The notes below the pieces were generated by a model, which saw nothing but the letters and a program-made list of their open reading frames with translations, had not been told where the DNA came from and searched no databases. This document shows, piece by piece, positions 1 through 7,046 of a DNA stretch of 34,454 bases. The translations under genes and the position numbers were made by a program. Source of the stretch: Bacillota bacterium (GTDB taxonomy: Bacteria; Bacillota; Clostridia; Christensenellales; UMGS416); assembly GCA_023421955.1 (NCBI GenBank), contig JAEZSE010000002.1, positions 1-34,454 of the forward strand, given 5' to 3'. Positions within the stretch are counted from its first letter, which is position 1, and the number at the start of each line of letters is the position of its first letter.

Positions 1-774
1 GGTTATGGCATGTTTGCTGTGCACCACATGTTTTCTGTGTCGGGCGGCCGGGTTCTGCCGGTGTTGAGCCCGGATACCATCCGTCTTTCCGATCTTTCCG
101 GCTATGAGGCCGAGCGGCAGGCCGTGGTCCAAAACTCGCTGGCGCTGCTGCGTGGTGCGCCGGCTGCCAACGTGCTTCTTTACGGCGACGCCGGCACCGG
201 CAAATCATCCACGGTGAAGGCTATCGTCAATGAGTACGCCGACAGGGGCCTGAGGCTTGTTGAGATCCGCAAGCAGCAATTGAATATGCTGCCGACGGTG
301 CTGGAAAGCCTGCATGGAAACCCGCTCAAATTCATCCTGTTCATCGACGACCTTTCCTTCTCTGCAGTCAATGAGGAGATTGGTGCTCTCAAGGCGATCC
401 TGGAGGGCTCTGTGTCCGCCAAGGCCAAGAATGCCGTGATTTATGCCACCAGCAACCGCCGGCACCTGATCGATGAGCGCTTCTCTGACCGGGCCGACGA
501 TGAGCTGAACCGCAACGAAACAATCCAGGAGCAGGTATCGCTTTCTGACCGCTTTGGGCTTGCCGTGCGCTTCGCCCGGCCTGACAAGGAGCAGTATCTG
601 GCCATTGTGCGGGCGCTGGCCGCGCAGTTTAGCGTTGAGATAACTGGACAGCTGGAGCTGTTGGCCGAGCGCCGGGCTTTGGAGCGCGGCGGGCGGTCAC
701 CCAGGGTGGCGCGGCAGTTTGTGGAGTCGGTGGCCGCCTCCTGCCCTTGCCAGCACCGCCCCAATCAAGTATAA
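1..774 (+). CDS. DUF815 family AAA+ ATPase, 5'-truncated
   Basis: The reading frame is open from base 1, so the true start lies upstream of the window; the visible part is about 257 residues against roughly 400 or more for the family. Counting from the Met at base 10, a Walker A motif (GDAGTGKSS) lies near residues 59-67 and a Walker B-like segment (FILFIDDLSF) near 108-117. A sensor-like Thr-Ser-Asn follows (YATSNRRHL), and the C-terminus contains the family-typical GRSPRVARQFVE. The fold and ATP binding are clear. The cellular role of DUF815 proteins is not established, although they resemble MoxR/clamp-loader type remodelling ATPases. The last codons carry the promoter of the next gene. 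I am confident of the family and make no claim about function. Confidence 0.85.
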   Translation, partial: GYGMFAVHHMFSVSGGRVLPVLSPDTIRLSDLSGYEAERQAVVQNSLALLRGAPAANVLLYGDAGTGKSSTVKAIVNEYADRGLRLVEIRKQQLNMLPTVLESLHGNPLKFILFIDDLSFSAVNEEIGALKAILEGSVSAKAKNAVIYATSNRRHLIDERFSDRADDELNRNETIQEQVSLSDRFGLAVRFARPDKEQYLAIVRALAAQFSVEITGQLELLAERRALERGGRSPRVARQFVESVAASCPCQHRPNQV

Positions 775-775
775 T
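747..775 (+). promoter_or_regulatory. sigma-A promoter for scfA
   Basis: TTGCCA (747-752), a 17-base spacer and a perfect TATAAT (770-775) lie over the 3' end of the DUF815 gene. Transcription would start near 782 and give a leader of about 23 bases before scfA. The ribosome binding site is GGAGG at about 793-797. Inferred from consensus match and position. Confidence 0.7.
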
Positions 776-804
776 AACCAAAAAGAAGTGTTGGAGGAAA
801 TGAT

Positions 805-942
805 ATGAAGCATATAAAGACTGTTGCCCAGGGCTGCCTGAAGGACACCGCCGGCCGCGGCTGCGGCCAGTGCCAGGCCAGCTGCCAGTCGGCCTGCAAG
901 ACCAGCTGCACAGTGGGCAACCAGACCTGCGAAAAGAAATAA
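805..942 (+). CDS. scfA: SCIFF peptide, ranthipeptide precursor
   Basis: This 45-residue peptide begins MKHIKTVAQG and carries the family signature CQSACKTSCTVGNQTC, so it is a SCIFF (six cysteines in forty-five residues) precursor. ScfB-type radical SAM enzymes install sulfur-to-carbon thioether links in this family; the peptide is near-universal in Clostridia and its final role is unsettled. Cysteines are at 11, 20, 23, 27, 31, 35 and 42. The usual six correspond to 20-42, so Cys11 in the leader-like part is an extra, seventh cysteine. The start is fixed by a GGAGG site seven to eight bases upstream. The maturase lies 0.8 kb downstream, beyond an mgtC-like gene. A perfect hairpin follows at 991-1020. 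Confidence 0.95.
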   Translation: MKHIKTVAQGCLKDTAGRGCGQCQASCQSACKTSCTVGNQTCEKK

Positions 943-990
943 CAGAGCAGTTGATCCAGCCGCAAGGAGCGGCATCCATACAGCCTGGCC

Positions 991-1020
991 TGGGCAGCAG
1001 CCGAATAAGGCTGCTGCCCA
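991..1020 (+). terminator. 12-bp hairpin after scfA, partial terminator or attenuator
   Basis: A perfect 12-base-pair stem (991-1002 with 1009-1020) closes a GAATAA loop and is followed by a broken T-rich stretch (TTGAGTATACTTTGTT). A smaller CCGCAGC/GCTGCGG hairpin follows at 1039-1056. Since scfB lies downstream on the same strand with no clear promoter of its own, leaky termination here would give more precursor than maturase transcript. That regulatory reading is inference. Confidence 0.6.
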
Positions 1021-1081
1021 TTGAGTATACTTTGTTAACCGCAGCGGCTGCTGCGGCTTTCAGAGGGGGTGGCCAGCGGGG

Positions 1082-1738
1082 ATGAATGTGTTTGAAATCG
1101 TGCTAAGGTTGTTTATCGCGCTGGTGGTGGGCGGCATAATCGGCATGCAGCGGGAAATGGTGCGAAGCTCTGCGGGCTTCCGCACACACACGCTGGTGTG
1201 CTTGGGCTCGTGCCTTGCGATGCTTACCAACCAGTTTCTGTTTGATCAGTACCATTCCATGAGTGCGATGGATGTGGCCCGTATGGGCAGCTATGTGCTG
1301 GGCGGCATCGGCTTTTTGGGGGCCGGCACCATCGTTAAGGATGGCCTCAGGGTGCGGGGCCTCACCACGGCGGCTAGCCTGTGGGTGGTGGCAGCCATCG
1401 GGCTTGCGGTGGGCAGCGGGTTTTATCTGGGCGCGCTGCTGGCTGCGGGCATGACAGTGCTCACGCTGTGGGTGCTGAAGTTCATTGAGGACAAATCCAT
1501 TGGCCGCCACAACACCGTGTGGTTGGAAATGGAGATTCGCAACAAGCCCGGCCAGCTTGCCGCCGTATTGGGACCGCTGGTGGAGTTGGGCTGCTCCGTG
1601 CAGGATGTGCGCATCGAGCAGGGCGAAGAGGAATGGGTGGATCTGGCAATGCGTGTCCGCCTGCCCAGAGGTGTTGACAGGATGAAAGCCCGTGAGGGCG
1701 TTGGGAATGTGGACGGCGTGAAAATCACACGCGAATAA
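1082..1738 (+). CDS. MgtC/SapB family membrane protein
   Basis: This 218-residue protein matches the MgtC/SapB family. It starts with a hydrophobic helix (VLRLFIALVVGGIIG), followed by the family motif GMQREMVRSSAGFRTHTLVCLGS. Further transmembrane segments contain GGIGFLGAGTIVKDG and VRGLTTAASLWVVAAIGL. The cytoplasmic C-terminal part (about 140-218) has the beta-alpha pattern of the ACT-like domain found in longer members. MgtC proteins affect Mg2+ homeostasis and F1Fo-ATPase activity in some pathogens, and a role here cannot be inferred. The gene sits between the SCIFF precursor and its maturase, 20 bases before the maturase start, so it is probably co-transcribed with them. A direct link to SCIFF maturation or export is unproven. 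Confidence 0.85.
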   Translation: MNVFEIVLRLFIALVVGGIIGMQREMVRSSAGFRTHTLVCLGSCLAMLTNQFLFDQYHSMSAMDVARMGSYVLGGIGFLGAGTIVKDGLRVRGLTTAASLWVVAAIGLAVGSGFYLGALLAAGMTVLTLWVLKFIEDKSIGRHNTVWLEMEIRNKPGQLAAVLGPLVELGCSVQDVRIEQGEEEWVDLAMRVRLPRGVDRMKAREGVGNVDGVKITRE

Positions 1739-1758
1739 GGTTATTGGAGAGTTGGGAA

Positions 1759-3102
1759 TTGGTTCATACATTTGAGTACAAAGGGCAATTTATCGCCCTG
1801 GATGAATACTGCGGCGCCGTGCATCTGCTGGATCAGGCGGCTTATCAAGCCATCGGTTTATTAGCCGGAGGAATGCCCAAGGAGGAGGCCATCTCGGCGA
1901 TGGCTGACAAGATCGGCCAGGCCGAAGCCGTGGATCTGTTCGAGGAGATCGACGGACTGATTGAAGCCGGTCAGCTCTTCACCAGCGCACCAGAGTTGGA
2001 AGATAAGCACATTGCCGGGGAAATCAAAGCCCTGTGCCTGCACGCCGCTCACGATTGTGACTTGCGGTGCAGCTATTGCTTCGCTGCCACCGGCAGCTTC
2101 CATGGCGGGCGGTCGCTCATGAGCCCGGAGGTGGGCCGGGCGGCGTTGGATTTCCTGATGGAGAAATCCGGCAGCCGAAACGTGCTGGAGGTGGATTTCT
2201 TCGGCGGAGAGCCGCTCCTGAATTTCGAGATGGTAAAGCAGACGGTGGCCTATGGCCGCGAGCTTGAGAAGAAGCATAACAAGCGCATCCGCTTTACACT
2301 CACCACCAACGGCATGGGCCTGACCGGTGAGGCGGCTCAGTTCCTCCACGAGGAAATGAGCAACGTGGTGATCAGCATCGACGGCAGGCCGGAGGTGCAT
2401 GATGCTCTCCGCAAAACCGTGAGCGGCGGCGGCTCCCATGGTACGATCCTTGCCAACGCCAGGCGGTTTGTGGCCGGGCGTGGCGGCAAAAGCTATTATG
2501 TGCGCGGCACCTTCACCAACCGCAACCTGGATTTCGCCGAAGACGTGCTCTATCTGGCCAAACAAGGCTTTGGCAGCGTTTCAGTGGAGCCTGCCGTTCT
2601 TGATGACAAATCGCCGTTGGCGCTGCGCCGGGAGCACATGGACGCCATCCTGGCCGAATACGAGCGGCTGGCCGGGGCGCTCAAGGAGCTCCGGGAACAG
2701 GGCGAAATGCCCACGTTCTTCCACTTCAACGTGGAGTTCGGCGGCGGCCCCTGTGTGTATAAGCGCCTTTCTGGCTGCGGGGCCGGCAGTGAGTATGTGG
2801 CGATCACCCCGGAGGGCGACATTTACCCCTGCCACCAGTTTGTGGGGGAGACTGACTTCCTGCTTGGCAATGTGATGACAGGCTTGCTTGACGACGAAAA
2901 GCGAAAACCGTTTCACCGCAACCCGGCGCGGGAGCTCACCAAATGTCAGGACTGTTGGGCGAAGATGTGGTGCGGCGGCGGCTGTGCTGCCAATGCCTGG
3001 CACAAAAACGGCGACATCAACAAACCCTACGACCTGGAGTGCGAGATGGAGCGCAAGCGCGTGGAGTGCGCGGCGTGGCTTTTTGCCACCGGGCAGGAAT
3101 AA
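1759..3102 (+). CDS. scfB: SCIFF radical SAM/SPASM maturase
   Basis: ScfB cleaves S-adenosylmethionine and forms thioether cross-links in the SCIFF peptide. The N-terminal ~90 residues have the small RRE-like precursor-binding region typical of the family. The radical SAM cluster motif is CDLRCSYC (Cys100, 104, 107), followed by FFGGEPLL. The C-terminal SPASM/twitch region contains GPCVYKRLSGCGAG, GDIYPCHQF and CQDCWAKMWCGGGC, then a late Cys pair, giving ligands for two auxiliary [4Fe-4S] clusters. I place the start at the TTG at 1759: GGAGAG at 1745-1750 is seven to eight bases upstream, and the product then begins MVHTFEYKGQF like relatives. A TTG at 1744 in the same frame lacks such a site. 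Length is 447 residues, normal for the family. Two genes follow closely on the same strand. Confidence 0.94.
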   Translation: MVHTFEYKGQFIALDEYCGAVHLLDQAAYQAIGLLAGGMPKEEAISAMADKIGQAEAVDLFEEIDGLIEAGQLFTSAPELEDKHIAGEIKALCLHAAHDCDLRCSYCFAATGSFHGGRSLMSPEVGRAALDFLMEKSGSRNVLEVDFFGGEPLLNFEMVKQTVAYGRELEKKHNKRIRFTLTTNGMGLTGEAAQFLHEEMSNVVISIDGRPEVHDALRKTVSGGGSHGTILANARRFVAGRGGKSYYVRGTFTNRNLDFAEDVLYLAKQGFGSVSVEPAVLDDKSPLALRREHMDAILAEYERLAGALKELREQGEMPTFFHFNVEFGGGPCVYKRLSGCGAGSEYVAITPEGDIYPCHQFVGETDFLLGNVMTGLLDDEKRKPFHRNPARELTKCQDCWAKMWCGGGCAANAWHKNGDINKPYDLECEMERKRVECAAWLFATGQE

Positions 3103-3125
3103 GTAACAAAACTAGGAGGGGCATC

Positions 3126-4016
3126 ATGGCGCAAGGCACCAGAGCAGGCGATTCCAACCAGATCACCCGGGACTATATGGACTCTCTTCTCATCGAGTTC
3201 CGCCACATCGATGGCGTGCTGCCCAACACGGAGCTCAAGCTCTTTGGCGAAACCTTCGCCACACCGATCATGACGGCGGCGCTCTCCCACCTGCACAACC
3301 ATTACCCCGACGGCATGGTGGAGATGGCCAAGGGTGCAAAAGCTGCCAACGCCGTGATGTGGGCCGGCATGGGGGAGGACGCGGAGCTGGAGGCGATCAC
3401 CGCCACCGGGGCCCGCACGGTCAAGATCATCAAGCCCCACGCCGACAACGCAGTGGTCTTTCATAAGATCGCCCATGCCGAGCGCTGCGGTTGCTTCGCT
3501 GTGGGCATGGATGTGGACCACAGTTTCACCCGTAAAGGCCAGTATGACAATGTACTGGGCCTGCCGATGAAGCCCAAGTCGCTGGAGGAAATCAAGAGCT
3601 TTGTGAAAGCCACGAAGCTGCCCTTCTTCATCAAAGGTGTGCTGAGCGTGCAGGACGCGCTGAAGTGCCTGGAAGCCGGAGTTGCAGGCATACTGGTCTC
3701 GCATCACCACGGCATCCAGGATTTCGCCGTGCCGCCGCTGATGATCCTGCCCCAGATCGTCAAGGCTGTGGCCGGGCGCATTCCGATCTTTGTGGACTGC
3801 GGCCTTGCCACCGGCATGGATGCCTTCAAGGCTCTGGCGCTGGGCGCGACAGCCGTGTGCTTTGGACGGTCGCTGATGGAGCATCTCACTGCCGGCGGTG
3901 CCGAAGCTGTACAAGTCAGGATTGAAGCCGCCACAGCGGAGCTGGCCGGGGCGATGGCCTTCACCGGCTCACCGGACCTTAAGAGCATTGACCCCACCGT
4001 GATCCGGGCAAGATAA
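3126..4016 (+). CDS. FMN-dependent alpha-hydroxy-acid dehydrogenase-like protein, atypical active site
   Basis: The 296-residue protein has the TIM-barrel pattern of the FMN-dependent alpha-hydroxy-acid dehydrogenase family (glycolate oxidase/lactate dehydrogenase type). Recognisable segments are TPIMTAALSHLHN near the start, LPFFIKGVLSVQDALKCLEAG, GILVSHHHG, and near the end IPIFVDCGLATGMDAFKALALGATAVCFGR. Two usual landmarks are changed. The catalytic SNHGxRQ motif reads SHHHGIQD, which keeps a His but loses the substrate Arg. The phosphate-binding GGVRRGTD reads CGLATGMD. The substrate therefore cannot be assumed. The start ATG follows AGGAGGGG. The gene lies 23 bases after scfB and 30 bases before a gamma carbonic anhydrase gene, so one operon is likely. 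Confidence 0.8.
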   Translation: MAQGTRAGDSNQITRDYMDSLLIEFRHIDGVLPNTELKLFGETFATPIMTAALSHLHNHYPDGMVEMAKGAKAANAVMWAGMGEDAELEAITATGARTVKIIKPHADNAVVFHKIAHAERCGCFAVGMDVDHSFTRKGQYDNVLGLPMKPKSLEEIKSFVKATKLPFFIKGVLSVQDALKCLEAGVAGILVSHHHGIQDFAVPPLMILPQIVKAVAGRIPIFVDCGLATGMDAFKALALGATAVCFGRSLMEHLTAGGAEAVQVRIEAATAELAGAMAFTGSPDLKSIDPTVIRAR

Positions 4017-4046
4017 CATGAATCAAGGCAAACAGGAGCAAACCAA

Positions 4047-4514
4047 ATGAGCAACCAGGCAAAGATTCATCCCTCCGCCGTGATCATGGGCGATGTGCAG
4101 TTGGCCGGTGGTGTCAGCGTGTGGCCCAACGCCACGATCCGCGGCGACATTGCGCCGGTGATCATCGGTGAAAACAGCAACGTGCAGGATGGCGCGGTGC
4201 TGCATGTGAACCACAACCTGCCCACGGTCATCGGGCGCGGCGTCACGATTGGCCACAACGCCACGGTGCATGGCTGCACCATTGAGGACAATGTGCTGAT
4301 CGGCATGGGTGCGGTGATCTTGGATGGCGTGGTGGTGGGGGAGAACTCCATCATTGGGGCAGGAGCTGTGGTTTCGCCGGGTACCAAGGTGCCAGCCGGC
4401 AGCCTGGTTGTTGGTGTGCCGGGCCAGGTGAAGCGGCCTGTGAAGCCGGAGGAGATGGAGAACACGAAGAAGAACGCCGAGGAATACTGCAGGCTGGCGG
4501 CGGAATGGTTATAG
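4047..4514 (+). CDS. gamma-type carbonic anhydrase family protein
   Basis: This 155-residue protein is a left-handed parallel beta-helix protein of the gamma carbonic anhydrase/YrdA/PaaY group. The hexapeptide repeats run from about residue 10 to 130 (VWPNATIRGD, NSNVQDGAVLHVNHN, GVTIGHNATVHGC). The three metal His candidates are in VLHVNHN and IGHNATVHG, so a trimeric Zn/Fe hydratase is plausible; many members lack measurable activity. An Arg in TIRGD and a Gln/Asp in NVQDG match conserved family positions. The C-terminal helix (PEEMENTKKNAEEYCRLAAEWL) is typical. RBS AGGAG lies before the ATG. It is the last gene of the scf cluster and ends ahead of a two-way terminator. Confidence 0.9.
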   Translation: MSNQAKIHPSAVIMGDVQLAGGVSVWPNATIRGDIAPVIIGENSNVQDGAVLHVNHNLPTVIGRGVTIGHNATVHGCTIEDNVLIGMGAVILDGVVVGENSIIGAGAVVSPGTKVPAGSLVVGVPGQVKRPVKPEEMENTKKNAEEYCRLAAEWL

Positions 4515-4548
4515 CATAAAGGGTTTCATCGGTTATTCACAGATTAGT

Positions 4549-4580
4549 AAGGCCGGGCATCAGCCCGGCCTTTGCTGTTC
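4549..4580. terminator. two-way terminator between convergent genes
   Basis: A perfect 10-bp stem (4549-4558 with 4563-4572, loop ATCA) is followed by TTTGCTGTTC on the + strand. It lies between the gamma carbonic anhydrase gene and the leftward acetyltransferase gene, whose stop codon is in the hairpin's loop/right arm. Confidence 0.75.
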
Positions 4581-5114
4581 TGTCCATTCCGTTAAGAGGA
4601 TCCCGTACTCATACGTGTCGCACCAGATGGGGTTTCCCTCAGCATCCCGCTTGAAAAACAGGTTCTGCCGCAGGTGCCCTTCCCGCCGCATGCCGAGCCG
4701 CTCCAACAGCCGCCAGGATGGGTTGTTCAATGGGTTGCACATTGCTACAATGCGCCTTGCCCCTAGCTCTTCAAACCCCAGCTTCAGCATTGCCCGGGCG
4801 GCCTCGGTGGCGAAGCCTTTGCCGCCATAAGCTGGGTTGAACACATAACCCAGCTCCCATGTCAGCCATTCCTTAGGCTCCTGCTGCTGGAAATATACAT
4901 TGCCGATCAGCTTGCCCGTGCCTTTCAAACACACAGCCCAGAAACAGTCCATCTCTGCGCGGTTTTTTGCCTCCTCGCGGCTGTCTTCTATTGAAAACAC
5001 ACCATACGGCTCATACTTCACGACCTGCTCCAGCGACAGGTAGCCGTGGAGATCCTGCCAGTCATCGGGCGTGAAGCGGCGGAGGAGCAGGCGCTCGGTC
5101 TCGATTGGGGTCAC
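4560..5114 (-). CDS. GNAT acetyltransferase, RimJ/RimL type
   Basis: The 184-residue product begins with ETERLLLRRFTPDDW, the usual opening of RimJ/RimL-like N-acetyltransferases. It carries the acetyl-CoA binding region GYVFNPAYGGKGFATEAARAML (motif A, Q/RxxGxG/A type) and a C-terminal NPSWRLLERLGMRREG segment. These enzymes move acetyl groups from acetyl-CoA to protein N-termini or small amines; the substrate is unknown. Two in-frame GTG codons (5123 and 5114) could start translation. I choose 5114 because AAAGGAAGG lies eight bases before it, whereas that site almost touches 5123. No partner gene is evident. The 5' flank holds palindromic repeats. Confidence 0.85.
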   Translation of the reverse strand: MTPIETERLLLRRFTPDDWQDLHGYLSLEQVVKYEPYGVFSIEDSREEAKNRAEMDCFWAVCLKGTGKLIGNVYFQQQEPKEWLTWELGYVFNPAYGGKGFATEAARAMLKLGFEELGARRIVAMCNPLNNPSWRLLERLGMRREGHLRQNLFFKRDAEGNPIWCDTYEYGILLTEWTEQQRPG

Positions 5115-5143
5115 GGGGGTCACCTTCCTTTGCTCCGGACTTG

Positions 5144-5220
5144 AAATCCCCCCTGGCTCTGCGGAGCCATCCCCCCTTAGCCGTCGGTGCTAAGCGCACC
5201 GACTTAAGGGAGGGTAGGGA
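5144..5220. repeat. palindromic intergenic repeat, copy A (reverse orientation)
   Basis: The core AAATCCCCCCTGGC...GCCATCCCCCCTTA and the trailing TTAAGGGAGGGTAGGGAA are the reverse complement of elements at 18941-18998 and 19410-19461. Two inner hairpins are visible: GGCTCTGCGGAGCC, and the longer pairing of CGGTGC with GCACCG. It fills the gap between the divergently placed 5' end of the acetyltransferase gene and the 3' end of the ABC-F gene. Confidence 0.7.
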
Positions 5221-5239
5221 AGTGCTCTTTCAAACTCTA

Positions 5240-6856
5240 TCAGCCATACATCGCCGCAACCCTGGCCTGCACGGCATCGTTCTCCAGATAATCGTCAAAC
5301 TCCATCTGCGCGTCATAAACGCCATTGGGCGTGATCTCAAGAATGCGCGTGGCCAGCGTGCTGATGAACTCGTGGTCGTGGGAGGAGAAGAACATCGTGC
5401 CCTTGAAGGCCTTCAGGCCGTCGTTCACAGCCGTGATGGATTCAAGATCGAGATGGTTGGTGGGGTCATCCAGCAGCAGCACGTTGGCGGTGGAGAGCAT
5501 CATCCGCGCAAACATGCAGCGCATCTTTTCGCCGCCGGAGAGCACCTTTGCCTTTTTCAGCGCCTCATCGCCGGAAAAGCGCATCCGACCCAGAAAACCT
5601 CGGATGAAGCTCTCGGTCTGGTCGGTGGAGTATTGCCTGAGCCAATCGATCAGGTTCAGGTCCACACCGTCGAAATAAGCGGTGTTATCACGGGGCAGAT
5701 AGGCCTGCGTGGTCGTGACGCCCCACTTGAAGCTGCCCTCGTCGGGCTCCAGCTCGCCCATCAGGATTTGAAACAGTGTGGTCTTGGCCAGCTCATTGCG
5801 GCTCATAAACACGATCCGGTCATCGCGGTTGGCGATGAAGGAAACGTTGTTCAGCACCTTTTCCCCGCCGATGGTCTTGGAAATGCCCTCCACAAACAGA
5901 ATATCCTTACCTGCTTCCCGATCGGGCGAGAAGCCGATGTATGGATACTTGCGGGAGGAAGGGCGGATGTCATCCAGCGTGATCTTCTCCAGCAGCCTCT
6001 TGCGGCTGGTGGCCTGCTTGGCCTTGCTGGCGTTGGAACTAAAGCGCTCGATGAAGGCTTGCAGCTCCTTGATCTTCTCTTCCTTCTTCTTATTCTGGTC
6101 AGAGAGCATTCGTTGGGCCAGCTGGCTGGACTGATACCAGAAGTCGTAGTTGCCGATTACCAGGTTGATTTTGCCGAAGTCGATATCCAGCATGTGGGTG
6201 CAGACGTTGTTCAGGAAGTGTCGGTCGTGGCTCACCACGATCACTGTGTTGGGGTAATCGAGCAGGAAGCCCTCCAGCCAGTTCACGGCGTGGAAGTCCA
6301 GGTGGTTGGTAGGCTCGTCCAGCAGCAGGATGTGGGGGTTGCCAAACAGCGCCTGCGCCAGCAGCACCTTCACCTTCTGGTCGGGGTTCAGTTCGCCCAT
6401 GATTTTCTGATGCAGATCCCGGCCAATGCCCAGGCCCATCAGCAGCTTTTCCGCGTCGGTTTCGGCGTCCCAACCATTGAGCTCACCAAATTCGTGCTCC
6501 AACTCGCCAGCCTTCACGCCGTCTTCCTCGGTGAAATCGGCCTTCAGATAGAGCTCGTCCTTTTCCCGGATGATGTCATAAAGCCGCTTGTGGCCCATGA
6601 TCACCGTGTCCATCACGGTGAATTCGTCAAACTTGAAGTGGTTCTGCTCCAGCACCGCCAGGCGCTCGCCGGCCGTGATCGTCACGGTGCCGGTGGTGGG
6701 CTCCAGCTCGCCGGAGAGTATCTTGGTAAACGTGGTCTTGCCGGCGCCGTTGGCGCCGATCACGCCGTAGCAGTTGCCCGGCGTGAACTTCACGTTTACG
6801 TCGTCGAAAAGTTTCCTGCCGCTGAATTGCAGGCTAAGGTCGGTTACGGTGATCAA
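5240..6856 (-). CDS. ykpA: ABC-F family ATPase, YkpA/YbiT-like
   Basis: This 538-residue cytoplasmic protein has two ABC ATPase domains and no membrane part, as in ABC-F translation factors that act on the ribosome. Domain 1 has Walker A GANGAGKTT (34-42) and LLLDEPTNHLD (177-187). A charged linker (about 245-300, with NKKKEEKIKELQ) joins the domains. Domain 2 has LSGGEKMR (439-446) and LLLDDPTNHLD. The sequence follows YkpA closely, so YkpA/YbiT is a better label than an antibiotic-resistance ABC-F. Two motifs are off-consensus: the domain 1 signature reads LNPDQ (156-160) and the domain 2 P-loop reads MSRNELAKTT (351-360). The start is TTG at 6856, after an AAAGGAG about ten bases upstream. 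Confidence 0.93.
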   Translation of the reverse strand: MITVTDLSLQFSGRKLFDDVNVKFTPGNCYGVIGANGAGKTTFTKILSGELEPTTGTVTITAGERLAVLEQNHFKFDEFTVMDTVIMGHKRLYDIIREKDELYLKADFTEEDGVKAGELEHEFGELNGWDAETDAEKLLMGLGIGRDLHQKIMGELNPDQKVKVLLAQALFGNPHILLLDEPTNHLDFHAVNWLEGFLLDYPNTVIVVSHDRHFLNNVCTHMLDIDFGKINLVIGNYDFWYQSSQLAQRMLSDQNKKKEEKIKELQAFIERFSSNASKAKQATSRKRLLEKITLDDIRPSSRKYPYIGFSPDREAGKDILFVEGISKTIGGEKVLNNVSFIANRDDRIVFMSRNELAKTTLFQILMGELEPDEGSFKWGVTTTQAYLPRDNTAYFDGVDLNLIDWLRQYSTDQTESFIRGFLGRMRFSGDEALKKAKVLSGGEKMRCMFARMMLSTANVLLLDDPTNHLDLESITAVNDGLKAFKGTMFFSSHDHEFISTLATRILEITPNGVYDAQMEFDDYLENDAVQARVAAMYG

Positions 6857-7046
6857 ATGCGGTAGTCTCCTTTATGTTTGAAAGCGGCATTGCCGCCGGG
6901 ATAGTATACCTTATTTTCGTGTGGTTTGTATTGCGAATATGTAATTTCGTGAATTTGTTCAATTGGGCAGATAAGGTTTTGTTTATGTTTTATATGAGAG
7001 CCTATGAATATGATATAATTCATTATCATTATGATGGAGCAACACA
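6857..7046. promoter_or_regulatory. AT-rich divergent region between ABC-F gene and membrane-protein gene
   Basis: No gene is supported here. The ABC-F ribosome binding site (leftward) lies at its left end. Towards the right a perfect TATAAT at 7014-7019 is a good -10 for the rightward gene, but I see only weak -35 candidates (TTTATA/TTATAT near 6988-6995). The ribosome binding site TGGAG lies just before ATG 7047. Confidence 0.4.

Noticed and set aside
697..1021. Cys/Ala/Leu-rich frames opposite scfA
   Set aside because: They lie antisense to scfA and its hairpin and lack ribosome binding sites; scfA matches a known family.
5105..6865. 586-codon open frame on the + strand opposite the ABC-F gene
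   Set aside because: Its translation is rich in His, Gln and Val without any domain pattern. The opposite strand encodes a full ABC-F protein with all major motifs, so this is an antisense shadow of GC-rich codons.
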